Source of the DNA: Lepas anatifera
Lineage: Eukaryota; Arthropoda; Thecostraca; Lepadidae
Length of the DNA: 64,000 bases
Direction: 5' to 3'
Assembly: GCA_034440635.1 (NCBI GenBank)
Contig: JAOTON010002120.1
Coordinates: forward strand, 77,001-141,000
Both the position numbers and the translations under genes were made by a program. Shown here piece by piece: positions 36,482-47,961 of the stretch (position 1 is the first letter of the stretch; each line of letters opens with the position of its first letter). Below the pieces are notes generated by a model. It saw only the letters and a list, made by a program, of their open reading frames with translations, made no database searches and was not told the origin of the DNA.

Positions 36482-37316
36482 CACGCGCATTGACGGGGGG
36501 CAGTACCCGCCCCCTCGGGTTTTTCAGAGATAGCAGAAAAACGGCGGTGCGCAGCGCCGCCTTACCTGCTATACCTTTTTCCTCATCATTTTTGCAACTT
36601 CTGTGAAAATTTTAAGGATAAGTCATCTCAGGTCAGGTCACCAGTACAGGTCAAGTGACCCGACCTCAAAAGTTTAAGATAGAATAAGTCGGAGCAGGGT
36701 GAACTTATCCAATTGAAACTCATATCACATAATGGGCCCACCGAGTTCTCTAAAATATGTTCCGGTATTTTTTATATCGATGACCTAAGGTCAGGTACGA
36801 AGTATGACCTCTCCTTTAGTAATACATGGAAAATATGATTTTACTGAATAACTCAGTAACGGATGGTGATAGAGCGTTTATTTAAGCTTCATTAGACTTG
36901 CCTTGGCTTTGCGGTTCTAATGATATGCATTTTTATATAATTTGACCCTGACCTGACCTCAGATCAGGTCAAATCTTTGATTTGACCTAGCAAGGTCAAA
37001 TCATATATCATTCGATTCGGCTTGCTGCGAGGATTCATATAGTTTAAGTCGTTTTGCTCTATATTTACTTGTTCAGATTTAATGGCCGAAAAACTTAATT
37101 TACATGTTATCCCTATGACGGCATTTTTTTACCTCTGGTGACCTTGAATGTGACCTGACAAAAAAATGGTTCAAATATTTTCGGTGGAGAAGCGGATGGG
37201 ATACCCAACGCCGTTTACCGTTTTTTTGTCACCTACCGTGGTTCACGAGATCTTAGGGGGCAGGTACCCGCCCCTCGTCAATCCGAAGGTGGCTCAGACC
37301 CCCGTCAATGCGCGTG
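36482..37316 (+). mobile_element. TTAA-A MITE, copy 3 (835 bp)
   Basis: TTAA at 36478-36481 and 37317-37320. Same length and order as copy 1 (756-1590), including CATTAGACTNGCC and GAATAACTCAGTAACGGATG blocks. Confidence 0.92.
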
Positions 37317-37323
37317 TTAAAGA

Positions 37324-37540
37324 TCTGACGTTCAATGTCCGAGGCTTACGTGAACCTATAAAACGCAGATCCATATTTCGACATATACATGCTAAATACG
37401 CTGCTCATTTTGCTGTACTACAGGAAACATATTTCAGCTTGGAATCTGAGGTCGTGTGGAAAATCGAATGGAAAGGCAAAATCATTTTTTACACGGGCCA
37501 ACTAATCAACAGGGAGGAATAAATATTTTTGTACTGGGCC
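37324..37540 (+). pseudogene. LINE ORF2 endonuclease N-terminal fragment (LINE-5)
   Basis: LTFNVRGLREPIKRRSIFRH then HFAVLQETYF then WKGKIIFYTG matches the start of the apurinic-like endonuclease of LINE ORF2 (N of NVRGL and E of QET are catalytic-site residues). It breaks off after about 65 codons. The TTAA-A copy lies directly upstream. Confidence 0.75.
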
Positions 37541-37572
37541 AAATACAACTTTTACCATTTGTGACGCTTATG

Positions 37573-37710
37573 CAGGAGCGGAACCAGTATTCTGCTAGGG
37601 CAGTGGCTGAGCTTTGAAAAATGGCGAAAAAAGGGGAATAGGGCGCAAAATGGCGAAAATGGGGCAAATGGGGAGGCTGAGGCCCCCTCGGCCCCCTGGA
37701 TCCGCCCCTG
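37573..37710. mobile_element. hAT-like MITE (138 bp)
   Basis: Ends CAGGAGCGGAACCAG and CTGGATCCGCCCCTG. An 8-bp target duplication, CGCTTATG (37565-37572) and CACTTATG (37711-37718), differs by one CpG-type change. The 8-bp duplication and CAG...CTG ends are typical of hAT. Confidence 0.85.
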
Positions 37711-38681
37711 CACTTATGCCTCTGACCTCAGGCAGCAAGTCCCAACCAATCTATTGCAGTTTTTAGGGGAGCCCTTGCTGCCGATGGAGCCCCTGGAAAA
37801 TTATTGCCCCCATCCGAAAAGAGCATCCGCCGCCACTGGTGAATATACGTGTATGGTTATAAAAATACGAGGGGGTTTCTAAACCTTCACACTGCAGATG
37901 GGTCTGAGACTGAAACTCACTGGAGAGAGACTTGAAAGCCCCTCCCCTGTGAGATCTAAAAAATAATATAGGGGCTTGGGTTGGGAGCCCCCAATCACCC
38001 CACACCAGGGGTGATTGGAGTCTATGGTGATGTACATTAAAACACCTGGATCAATATTTTCAAGGTCAAGTGAGGTCAAAGGCATACAATCTTGGCCACG
38101 GTTGGAGACCTTCGGACAAGTGTAATGATTTAAGGGTTTGAAGTGTTGTAATGAGCGTGAAAGTCATGATGATAATGTTATAGAAAATTAACCGGCAATC
38201 GCTCATAGTATAATGAAATTGAAAATGCCAAATAGAATATTGATATTTCGACGGCGTGTCTTCTTCAGGAGCAAGTTTTGAATTTGAAAGTCATTGATAG
38301 CAATGATTTTTAAATTCAATTTGAATTTAGGCGAACAGCAAGCAGGTACACGTGAAAACAATGTTTAACATCTTGCGAAGGATACAGTGTGATGAGTTAC
38401 CTACAAAAAGAGACATTTAAAAACTACAGGATACAGAAACTAAACACACTTAAAAGCACAGTATGCAACAAAACTATGGATGTAACAGTGAGTAAATGCA
38501 ATTTTCAGCGATGGATGTGTCGTGGTGTGGCGAGTGTTTATACGTGGTGGTTTGGTCTTAAGTGGTATATGTGTATGTGTATGGCACTGGTTGTAGGAGG
38601 CGCCACGAGGAGAATTGCATATTTATTTGTGGTCTGTGGTTTCGGATTTCTATTGATTCTTTAATTTTGCATTCTGCCGAG

Positions 38682-38998
38682 TCTTTACAAACATCTTTGG
38701 AATATGGACACATGGCTCAGAGACCCTAACGAAATATTTCACTTTCATCAATGATTTTCACCCGGCTCTCAAGTTCAGCATAGATAGGTCAGACCACTCT
38801 CAACATCAACAGATTCCATTTCTAGACACCCTCCTGACCGTACATCCCTCTGGAAAGTACACCACAGAACTCTATATAAAACCCATGACCGCACCGATAA
38901 TTCTACATTTCACTTCCGCTCATCCTATGCAAACTAAAAGATCAGTTATACACTCACAGTCACTTAGAGCCATCCGGCTGGGATCAGACCTACCTGCA
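38682..38998 (+). pseudogene. Penelope-like RT, C-terminal fragment
   Basis: The frame reads IWTHGSETLTKYFTFINDFH then PALKFSI, then IPFLDTLLTVHPSGKYTTEL then YIKPM and HSQSLRAIR. The W-HG, F-N--HP--KF, FLD and YSQ/HSQ-LR blocks are the thumb-side motifs of Penelope RT. The N-terminal catalytic part is absent. Confidence 0.85.
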
Positions 38999-39174
38999 AA
39001 AAACGTGGCCTAGAAAAAATCATGGAACTATTTATGTCGAACGGATACCCAGCCAAACTCATACAAAAACATACAAAACTCTGCCAAATATAAACCATGC
39101 CAACCACGTCCCAAGAACAAGAACAGGAACACAACTTACATCTCTCTCCCATACATTGCCCGCACCCTGCCGGC

Positions 39175-40700
39175 GGTGCTGTTTTTTCCTCCTCTCGCTG
39201 TTTCAATGCGAATATCTACATCCGACTAACCGTCCCGATGATAATGCTCGGGATAGCTGTTCCTATGTCAATTCTGCATCATTCCCGGCAAACAGAAAGT
39301 AGATACCTTTTCAACTTTTTGCGTAAAGCGAAAGTTATTGAGATGATGTTCGCGCTTTTCCACTCAGGTCTGGCAGTGGCGGCCCGTGCCGCGGCCCGCT
39401 GGGGCCCGCGACAGCCTCTGACACAGACCGGGCTCGTCAGCGCAGGCGGCAGGTAGAAGGGTGACAGTGTTCGTGGTTTGGTCAGCTGATAGCGATCGAG
39501 GGGACGATAAGGACACGCGTGAAAATACGGAACAATGGCCCAGCCAGCATCTCTAACGCTTGCTTCCTGGAAAACGTCCCCAGACGGCATGGCGACAGCG
39601 CCAGAGGGCTCGACAACATCAGCAGGGGCTAATGGGGTGAGAGCGGTGGTCGCAGGCCACTCTCCTTGTATCGTGGTTACGCGGGGGAGATTTCCACGCC
39701 AAACTTGACATTGTGCCAGGTTCACAGCTGGATGGCAAAGGGACAATTTGCCGTGTAAAAGGGTAGCCAACGGATGGGGATGTAAAAAGATCCATTGGTA
39801 GGAATGGTGCAATTATCCCTATCCTTTTAGTTCCTTGAATTTTCCTGTACATTTTATAGAATACTCGGGTGATTAAAAAAATGAATGACGAAAAACATAC
39901 ACACCCTCTCTCCATGCATGTCTAGTTTATGACATTTCCTTTTTATTTAGCTTTTTCTGACACCACGTCACACTGTGAAAACTCTGTGTTGGAATCCCCG
40001 AAAACATCCATTTCCTATGGATGCCATTTTCTTTCATCTACAGCCAGGTAGAGCGCATGTCATTACGGCTAGTTTAGCGAACCGAAGTGCGATCTTTCCG
40101 TTAATATTCAAGACGAGACTATGCACGAACAATCTGAATATGTCAAATTAATTCCCCGAAAATTTATGTTCACAATGTGTATAAGCACAATGTAGAGGGG
40201 GCTACTTCAGTTGTTTTTGCTAGGATATATCCGACAAGTGACTAGTGGTTTATGCAGATGGCATATCAAACGTCAAAAAGTTTCTTTTCCGCTTTTGAAA
40301 TGGTCCCATATAATTGTTTCGCCGTTGGGGCGCCATCCCACAGCGAATGCACGTGCTCGCTTGCGCGGCCGCCACTCTCAGCGCTCAGGCACCGGCGCCA
40401 GGTGCCGACACCTCCTGTCTGAGGCTGTACCCGGGACACGGGGCAAGCGGCGGCGCGCCGCGGGTGGCGGCCGCTGTGGTCGGGATGAAACTGCAAGGTT
40501 TGGTTAAAAGGACTAATTTAGGCACATTTGATAGGAATTTATGTGTAAAACATATACGAACAAGGTGAGAAATGATTGAGGTTCCTTTTGAGTCCCTGTA
40601 AGGCACATACGACCGCCTAAAATTCAAGTTCTCTATCAGTAAATCAGAGGAGGTTTTTTCAGCCATGCCGGCAGGGCGCGTAACTCCCGGGGTGCCGGCA
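39175..40700. other. Insertion inside the Penelope-like element, unassigned
   Basis: Bordered by TGCCGGC on both sides (possible short target duplication). It contains a GC-rich patch at about 40330-40480 with nested palindromes (GGCGCC, GCGGCCGC, GGCGCGCC). No gene recognised; the 177-codon minus ORF 39279-39812 has no known motif. Confidence 0.45.
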
Positions 40701-40705
40701 GAGCG

Positions 40706-41314
40706 ATGGTTGATGAGCAGCTCACGCACAAGATCACCACCGCAGCCAGATCCACAGACCTAGACATTACGATAGCCTGGAAGAGTGGTGAAACACTCTC
40801 AAACATCCTCATAAGATCATCACTAAACCCACCACCATGCCCTAAAGGACACAGGAAATCATGCAGCACATGCAACTCCGGGTTACAGGGGAGGTGCCAC
40901 ATGATTGATTGATTATTGGGGCTTAAGGGCGCACCAACCTTGGTGGTTATATAGCGCCCACGGAGGTGCCACATCAAGAATACAGTATACCTTATCACAT
41001 GCCTACTTTGCAACATGTTTTATATAGGGGAAACAACTCGCCAAATCCGTACCCGCTTCATGGAACATTTAGGACACGCTAGGAGAAAAGAAAAGGGTAA
41101 GTATCTAGGAGACCACACCATATCACATCACCCCACTACACGCATCACAGACAAGGACTTCGCAATAAAAATTATTCATGTTTGTAAAGACTCGGCAGAA
41201 TGCAAAATTAAAGAATCAATAGAAATCCGAAACCGCAGACCACAAATAAATAAGCAATTCTCCTCGTGGCGCCTCCTACAACCAGTACCATACACATACA
41301 CTTATACCACTTAA
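40706..41314 (+). pseudogene. Penelope-like GIY-YIG endonuclease region, split by a SINE
   Basis: VDEQLTHKITTAARSTDLDI and CPKGHRKSCSTCNSG-GRCH (a CCHH-type linker) are followed, after the SINE, by VYLITCLLCNMFYIGETTRQ then IRTRFMEHLGHARR. These give the V-Y-L-I and YIG strands, catalytic Arg and the EH helix of GIY-YIG nucleases. The frame then stays open to TAA at 41312-41314. Confidence 0.85.
40903..40961 (-). mobile_element. Short SINE tail insertion (59 bp)
   Basis: A 13-bp target duplication, GGAGGTGCCACAT, lies at 40890-40902 and 40962-40974. The insert reads (minus) GTTGGTGCGCCCTTAAGCCC then CAATAATCAATCAATC, the 3' end shared with SINE family S1. Confidence 0.9.
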
Positions 41315-42127
41315 GACCAAGCCACCACGCATAAACACTCGCCACACCACGACACATCCATCGCTGAAAATTGCATTTACTCACTGTTACATCCATAGTT
41401 TTGTTGCATACTGTGCTTTTAAGTGTGTTTAGTTTCTGTATCCTGTAATTTTTAAATGTCTCTTTTTGTAGGTAACTCATCACACTGTATCCTTCGCGAG
41501 ATGTTAAACATTGTTTTCACGTGTACCTGCTTGCTGTTCGCCCTAAATTCAAATTGAACTTAAAAATCATTGCTATCAATGACTTTCAAATTCAAAACTT
41601 GCTCCTGAAGAAGACACGCCGTCAAAATATCAATATACTATTTGGCATTTTCAATTTCATTATACTATGAGCGATTGCCGGTTAATTTTGTATAACATTA
41701 TAATCAAGTGTAATGATTAGAACACTATAGGCGGATCCAGGGGAAGGGGGTAAAGGAGGCACGTGCTCCCCTCCCCCGATCGCCCCTCAGCGCCCCCTGT
41801 AATGGTCACAGCGCTCCCTGAAAGGTCGATGGCGCCCCCTGAAATGTCGCTTCCTACCCCTCTCTCAGGATGCGAAAATCGGTGCCCTTCGATAGGATTT
41901 TGCGCACACCTGATAGGTTTTTGTCGATTAACACGCGCATTGACGGGGGTCTGAGCCACCTTCGCTTTGACGGGGGGGGCGGGTACCCGTCCCTCCTAAG
42001 ATCTCGAGAACCACGGCAGGTACCGAAAAACGGTAAGCGGCGTTGGGTAGCCCATCTACTTGTCCATCGAAAATATTTGAGCCATTTTTTGTCAGGTCAC
42101 ATTTAAGATCACGAGAGGCCGAAACAT

Positions 42128-42529
42128 GCTGCTGTGGCTTTTAGATCATAAGACAGCTTTTCCCCATGCTTTTTTCAAGGGGAGAGGTCGCCTCGTGACC
42201 TGACCTCAGATCACGAAATTAAAAAATCCCAGATATACACGCTGTAGACCCTGGAAGGGTCATGAAGTGTAGCAAAGTTTCAAATCGATCGACTAAGAAA
42301 TGTAGCTCTTATAGAGCTTCAAAGTTGAAGTGAGGTGACCTTGGTTGACCTCGCCTGGTGACCTGACCTTGGGCTACCCGGGGTAAAACTTTTCAGGGAT
42401 GGTGGGAAAATGATGAGGTGAGAGATAGAGCCCTCAACCGCGGTGCTGCTTTTCGTCTTTTTTCTGCTATCTCGAAAAAACCTTAGAGGGGCCATCGATG
42501 GCCCCCGGTGGGGCGAGGGTCAAGGTTTT
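42128..42529 (-). mobile_element. TTAA-B partial copy within TTAA-A
   Basis: It matches the right 400 bp of TTAA-B (from TGGCTTTTAGATCATAAGAC to GGGGCCATCGATGGCCCCCG then GTGGGGCGAGGG) but lacks the other end. The junction at about 42127 falls in the TTAA-A GTCA/CATGC region and the terminal TTAA reads TCAA. Confidence 0.8.
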
Positions 42530-42943
42530 CGGCCATTACATCTGAACAACTAAAGATAAAGCAAAAAGACTTGAACTGTATGAATCCTCGCAGCAAGCCG
42601 AATCGAGTTATTTATAATTTGACCTTGCTAGGTCAAATCAAGGATTTGATCTGACCTGAGGTCAGGTCAAGGTAAAATTATATAAAATGCATATCATTGG
42701 AACTGCAAAGACAAGGCGAGTCTAATGCAGCTAAAATAAACACTCTATCACCATCCTTTACTGAGTTTTTCAGTAAAAACCATTTTCCCCTGTATTTCCA
42801 AAGGAGAGGTCCTGCCTCGTACCTGACTTTAGGCCATCGATATAAGAAATACTGGAACATATTTTAGAGAACTGGGTGGGCGCATTATGTGATATGAGTT
42901 TCAATCGGATAATTTCACCCTGCTCTGACTTATGCTATCTTAC

Positions 42944-44130
42944 CCTTGCCCCGGTGGCGGGTACGAGCCACCTTCGCCCTGGTGGGGGGCTAAAAAAGAC
43001 CCCCACGATCTCAAAAACTAAGAGAGCTAGAAAAAGTGCAAAACAGCAATCGAAAGCTCTTTGAAAATTATATCAAAAATACTTTGATCATTTTTCTTGT
43101 CAGGTCAATATCAAGGTCACCAGAGGTCAAAATAGGTCAACATCGCTAATATGAGGTGTACTAAGAAAACCTCATATGTCTCAGAAACTTTGATAGCTAG
43201 AAACATTTTTCTAACACCATTCGAAAACTCTTGAGATGTACTTTCATTGCAGTGGCATTCATTTTCGTGTCAGGTCAAAGCCTAGGGAGCTACAGGTCAC
43301 TAAATATTGGGCATATTCTTGGGAATGTTCATAGCCACCCATGCATAAGGGCGTTTACTTTTTCGCTAATAGCTTCCAAACCAAACAAGATACAGCCATA
43401 GTTTATGCACCTTTGCAATCCTCTCGTCAATACAAATCGAATGATATATGATATTGCTATGCCAGGTCAAATTTAAGAATTTGACCTGACCCAGGTCAAC
43501 GGTCTGACCCAACTTGACCTGGCATAGTCATGATGTATATCATTTGATTTCCAGTGACTATTCAAACACATCGGTGACAAAATAAAAGTTCTATCTTAGT
43601 TTATTCAAAATTTATAGAAAAAACACAAAAATGCTTATTTGACCTAAGGTGACCTTTTAAAGGTCAGAAGTCAAAATGTTTGGCATCAGCTTCAGAAATG
43701 GGCTAAGAGCAAGTCACAACCGATGTTTGAAGTTGATTCCATTTATACTTACTGAGAAAAGCTCATTTCGTGATTTTCCCCATGTATTTACAATGGTGAG
43801 GTCATGGCTCTGCACATGACCTTAGGTCACCAATATCAAAATCCCGGAACCAAGGTTTTAGCTCCTGGTGGGCCCAATATGTGGTCTGAGTTTCAACTTG
43901 ATTGATTAACCCTCCTTTTAGTTATGCTGAACTAAGTATTTTTTTAGGTGAGGTCACTTCACCTGGCCTGGTAACCTGACCTGATATGACCTTGAGCTAA
44001 AATTTTCAGGAAAGATGTAAAAATGCAAAGGAACAGCTAGACCAAGTTTGGCGGCGCTGCGTGCCGCCGTTTTATGGTCACTTTGGAAAAACTCGAGGGG
44101 GTCTAAAAAGACCCCCCACCCGGGCGAAGG
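42944..44130 (-). mobile_element. TTAA-D MITE, copy 1 (1187 bp)
   Basis: Borders TTAC (42940-42943, a decayed TTAA) and TTAA (44131-44134), inside the CTATCTTAAACTTTTTTAGG site of TTAA-A. The long left end is GTGGCGGGTACGAGCCACCT then TCGCCC. The inner palindrome is GGGGTCTAAAAAGACCCCCC at the right and a matching one at the left. Confidence 0.88.
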
Positions 44131-44774
44131 TTAAACTTTTTTAGGTCAGGTCACTTGACCTGTACTGTCGACCTGACCTGAGATGACCTAACCTTTAAAT
44201 GTTTACAGAAGTTGTAAAAATGACGAGGGAATGGTGTGCCAAGTACGGCGGCGCTACGCGCCGACGTTTTTCTGCTATCTCCAAAAAACCCGAAGGGGCG
44301 CGGGTACCCAACCCCCGTCAATGAAGTGTTAAAACCATCATAACCAGGGAAGTGGCGCCCTCCTGGTCCGGATGGTGCCCCCTCCCTCCGCCCCGGAAGG
44401 TGCCCCCCGATCGGCACTCCTAGATACGCCTATGTAGCACGCACAGTGGAGAGAGGTCTGTCGTCAACTCGCAGTGGAGGGAGAGTGTCCTAAAGTGCCC
44501 TCATGAGATCCCAGGAGCCAAGAGGTTTAGAAAAATGCCCGTTGGGGGTGTGTCTGGGGGCAATCGTGGTCTGGGTAGGGGTCCTTCCCAGTAAACATGC
44601 CGACGTCGGGCCGATCATCGGCCTGGGCTCGGCCCGAGCTCGGCCCGACGTCGGCTGGTCAGCGGGTAGGTCCGCATATGACGAGGTCCGGCCGACATCC
44701 AGCCGATATCAAGCCGACGTCCAGCCGAGATCATTGCCGACGTCCAGCCGAGATCCACCTGATATCCACGTCGG

Positions 44775-45005
44775 GCCGAGGTCTCCCCGCTGTCCAGCCG
44801 ACATCCCCCGCTGTCCAGCCGACATCCCCCGCTGTCCAGCCGACATCCCCCGTTGTCCAGCCGACGTGCCCCCGCTGTCCAGCCGACATCCCCCGCTGTC
44901 CAGCCGACATCCTCCGCTGTCCAGCCGACATCACCCGGCTGTCCAGCCGACATCCCCTGCTGTCCAGCCGACGTCCCCTCGCTGCCCAGCCGAGATCCCC
45001 CACTG
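44775..45005. repeat. 21-bp minisatellite, about 11 copies
   Basis: Unit CCCCGCTGTCCAGCCGACAT (20-22 bp); it continues for a partial unit after the nested MITE at 45277-45312. The 21-bp period keeps ORFs open in several frames, but the content is not protein-like. Confidence 0.93.
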
Positions 45006-45007
45006 CA

Positions 45008-45276
45008 TAGGCGGATCCAGGATTTCCGATCAGGGGGTACCTTTCTGGGGGTGCCATCCGGTCAGGGGGCGCCATTTTTGACCGCCGGCAAAACCTATCA
45101 GATGTGTGCAAAACCTTATCGGTGGGCGCTGATTTTCGCATCCTGGGCGAGGGATGGGAAGCGACATTTCAGGGGGCGCCATCGATATTTCAGGGGGCAC
45201 CATGACTATTTCAGGGGGCGCCGAGGATCAATCGGAATGGCACGTGTCCCCCCTTTCCTCCCCCTGGATCCGCCTA
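45008..45276. mobile_element. GGATCC-ended MITE, copy 3 (269 bp)
   Basis: Ends TAGGCGGATCCAGG and CCTGGATCCGCCTA. Internal ATTTCAGGGGGCGCCA units are in tandem. It interrupts the 21-bp array. Confidence 0.88.
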
Positions 45277-45312
45277 TTCCCCGCTGTCCAGCCTGCCGTT
45301 ATGCAGCCGACG

Positions 45313-45890
45313 TTTCCCTTTCGTACCTTACACTCCAGTATACGGTTTTAACTACCGAACCAATACTTCTAATTTATCACTGAGGTCTTCGAGAGCTCCA
45401 ATCGGATTTTCTCGGATTTCAGAACAAAAAAGTCAACCCACTTCAACACTAACCTTATTGATTTTGAATCTCGCTCAGAGAACCGAATGTGAAACAACGG
45501 AAGTTCCTTATTTTGTATTAAAGACTGCAACAGTTTCATGACACTTCAATTCCCCCTGCCACGTGATTTATTCACTATTGAACTCAACTTGATTGCTTCT
45601 CACTTGTCCTTCCACCTCAAGCTCACACAAAATGCTCACAGCCTAAGGAAAAAGAAAGACAAGAATAAAATCGAGACAACACGGATGCTTCTCAACTGGA
45701 AATGCAAAACTCACACACGATCACACTACCCTAGCACACACAGACATACCACCAGAGCGACCATTGTTCTGTGACAGACTGACTGCTGGGGACTTCAGAA
45801 CCTTTCTCTTGCCGGACGCCAGTCGATTCAGATTCGGCCAATCAGCAAGCCGCCAGTGACTTACGAGATGCCGACGTCTCCCCGACATCT
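45313..45890. other. Interior of the CCCAGT element, no gene
   Basis: AT-richer sequence; no conserved coding signal. Confidence 0.4.
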
Positions 45891-45929
45891 GCCGACGTCA
45901 GCCCGATCTCGGCATGTTTACTGGGTTAA

Positions 45930-47048
45930 GAAGCCCCTTGGGTTTTTCCGAAGTGACCCAAAAACGGCAGCGTGCAGTGCCGCCAAACCTAGTCTAGCTG
46001 CTCCTTCATCATTTTTACATCTTCCCTGAAAATTTTAGCTCAAGGTCATATCAGGTCAGGTTACCAGGCCAGGTGAAGTGACCTCACCTAAAAAATACTT
46101 AGGTCAGCATAACTAAAAGGAGGGTTAATCAATCAAGTTGAAACTCAGACCACATATTGGACCCACCAGGAGCTACAACACATGTTCCGGGACTTTTGAT
46201 ATGGGTGATCTAAGGTCATGTGCAGAGCATAACCTTCTACCTACAAATGCATGGAGAAAATCACGAAATGAGCCTTTCTCAGTAAGACTGGATAGAATCA
46301 ACTTGAAACATCGGCTACGACTTGCTCTTAGCCCATTTCTGAAGTTGAAGCAACAAATTTTGACTTGTGACCTTTGAAAAGTCGCCTTGGTTCAAATAAT
46401 CATTTTTGGTGTTTTACTCCATGAATTTTGAATAGATAAAGATAAAACTTTTATTTTGTCCCCAAAGTGTTTGTATGGTCACTGCAAGTCGAATTGTATA
46501 CATCATGACTATACCAGGTCAAGTTGGGTCAAACTGTTGACCTGGGTCAGGTCATATTTTAAATTGGACTTGGCATAGCAATATTATATATCATTCGATT
46601 TGTATTGACAAGAGAATTTCAATGGTGCATTAACTATGGCTGTAGCTTGCTTGGTTTGGAAGTTATTAGCGAAAAAGGAATTATGCATGGGTGGCTATGG
46701 ACATTGCCAAGAACTTTCTCAATGTTCAGTGACCTGCAGCTCCTAGGCTTTGACCTGACTCGAAAATCATTGCCCCTGCAATTAAAGAGCAACTCAGGAG
46801 TAATGTTTCTAGCTATCTTGGTTTCTGGGATATATTAGGTTTTCTTAGTACACCTCATATTAGCATTTTGACCTATTTTGACATCTGGTCACCTTGATAT
46901 TGACTTGACGATCACAATGGCTGAAGTAGTTTCGATATTATTTTTGAGGAGCTTTCTATGACCGTTTTGTTTTTTCTAGCTCTCATAGTGTTTGAGATCA
47001 TGGGGGCCTTTTTTAACCCCACCTCCGTACCCGCCACCGGGACAAGGG
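45930..47048 (+). mobile_element. TTAA-D MITE, copy 2, left end broken
   Basis: From AAGCCCCTTGGGTTTTTCCG to the long right end GTACCCGCCACCGGGACAAG then GG, followed by TTAA 47049-47052. The terminal 30-40 bp on the left lie on the far side of the CCCAGT element (about 44560-44586). Confidence 0.8.
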
Positions 47049-47726
47049 TTAACACGCGCATTGACAGGGGGTTTGAGCCACCTTCGCTTTGACGGGGGTG
47101 GGCGGGTACCCGCCCTTTTGAGATCTCGAGAACCATGCTAGGTAGCTAACAACGGTAAACGGTGCTGGGTGGCCCATCCACTTCTCCATCGAAAGCATTT
47201 GAACTATTTTTTCAGGTTACATTTAAGGTCATTAGAGGTCAAAACATGCCGTCAAAGGAATAACACATAGATGAAGGTTTTCGGTCATTGCATCTGAACA
47301 AGTAAAGAAAGAGCAAAACAACCTGAGCCATATTAATCCTCGCAACAAGCCAAACCGAACGATATATAATATGACCTTGCTATGTCAAATCAATGATTTG
47401 ACCTAACCTGAGGTCAGGTCAAGGTCAAATTAGATAAAATGCATGTTATTAGAACGGCAAAAACAATTCAAATATAATGAAGTTAAAATAAACGCTCTAT
47501 CACCATTCCTTACTAAGTTATTCCGCAAAAACCATTTTCCCATGTATTTCCAATGGAGAAGTCATGGTTCGTGCCTGACCTTAGGTCATCGATATCAATA
47601 ATACCAGAACATATTTTAGAGAACCAGGTGGGGCCATTATGTGATATAAGTTTCAATTGGACAAGTTCATCCTGCTCTGACGAATGCTATACTGACCTGC
47701 ACTGGTAACCTGACCTGATATATCTA

Positions 47727-47947
47727 TTTTTTATTATAAATTTTGTTCAAGTTGTTCCTAGTAAGGCTGCTGGAGTCGGATTTTCACTAAAGTCATCAAG
47801 GGACTTGTCACGGAGACCTCGACCCCACCACCCGAACGAGCAACTCCCTCAATGGAGGGTTAATTTAGAAGCCAAAGTTTAACGTCCCACAAAGCACAGG
47901 GACGGCCGCCCCGCTCAGGTCACCCTCTCACCAGTCAGTTGCCAGCC
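47727..47947 (-). mobile_element. SINE body (family S4), copy 1
   Basis: ACCCCACCACCCGAACGAGC then GACGGCCGCCCCGCTCAGGT and CTCACCAGTCAGTTGCCAGC is shared with 60431-60580. The tail side, GAGTCGGATTTTCACTAAAG then ACATCAAGGGACTTGTCACG, is shared with 59222-59288. The tRNA head is missing here. Confidence 0.75.
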
Positions 47948-47961
47948 TTATTATTACTTAA

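Larger units (their letters stand above)
38131..41704 (+). mobile_element. Penelope-like retroelement with inverted terminal repeats
   Basis: A perfect 14-bp target duplication (CAAGTGTAATGATT at 38117-38130 and 41705-41718) brackets it. Terminal repeats of about 525 bp lie in inverted orientation (about 38166-38694 and 41178-41700). That, with a reverse transcriptase followed by a GIY-YIG endonuclease, is diagnostic of Penelope-like elements. The RT is cut down to its C-terminal part and about 1.5 kb of unrelated sequence (about 39175-40700) separates it from the endonuclease, so the copy is dead. A short SINE is nested at 40903-40961. Confidence 0.92.
41932..44328 (-). mobile_element. TTAA-A MITE, copy 4, with two nested TTAA elements
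   Basis: TTAA at 41928-41931 and 44329-44332. TTAA-A sequence runs 41932-42127, 42530-42939 and 44135-44328, interrupted by a TTAA-B part and a complete TTAA-D element. Confidence 0.85.
41728..44432. mobile_element. GGATCC-ended MITE, copy 2, split by nested MITEs
   Basis: Left TAGGCGGATCCAGGGG and the inner block GATGCGAAAATCGGTGCCC are at 41728-41927. The other half, with TGGTGCCCCC units and right end CTAGATACGCCTA, resumes at 44333-44432. Between them is a TTAA-A element that itself holds two others. Confidence 0.75.
44587..45925. mobile_element. CCCAGT...ACTGGG element (1339 bp)
   Basis: Left CCCAGTAAACATGCCGACGT and right CGGCATGTTTACTGGG are inverted ends. CGACGTCGGGCCGA/CCGACATC-type units follow the left end, and CCGACGTCTCCCCGACATCT precedes the right end. 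The interior has a 21-bp array, a GGATCC-ended MITE and AT-richer sequence without a gene. It sits inside the left end of a TTAA-D element (TAGGGGTCCTT | TTAAGAAGCCCC). Confidence 0.75.

Noticed and set aside
44503..45383. Pro-rich repeat ORFs on both strands
   Set aside because: They come from the 21-bp array and MITEs in the CCCAGT element; no start context or conserved domain.
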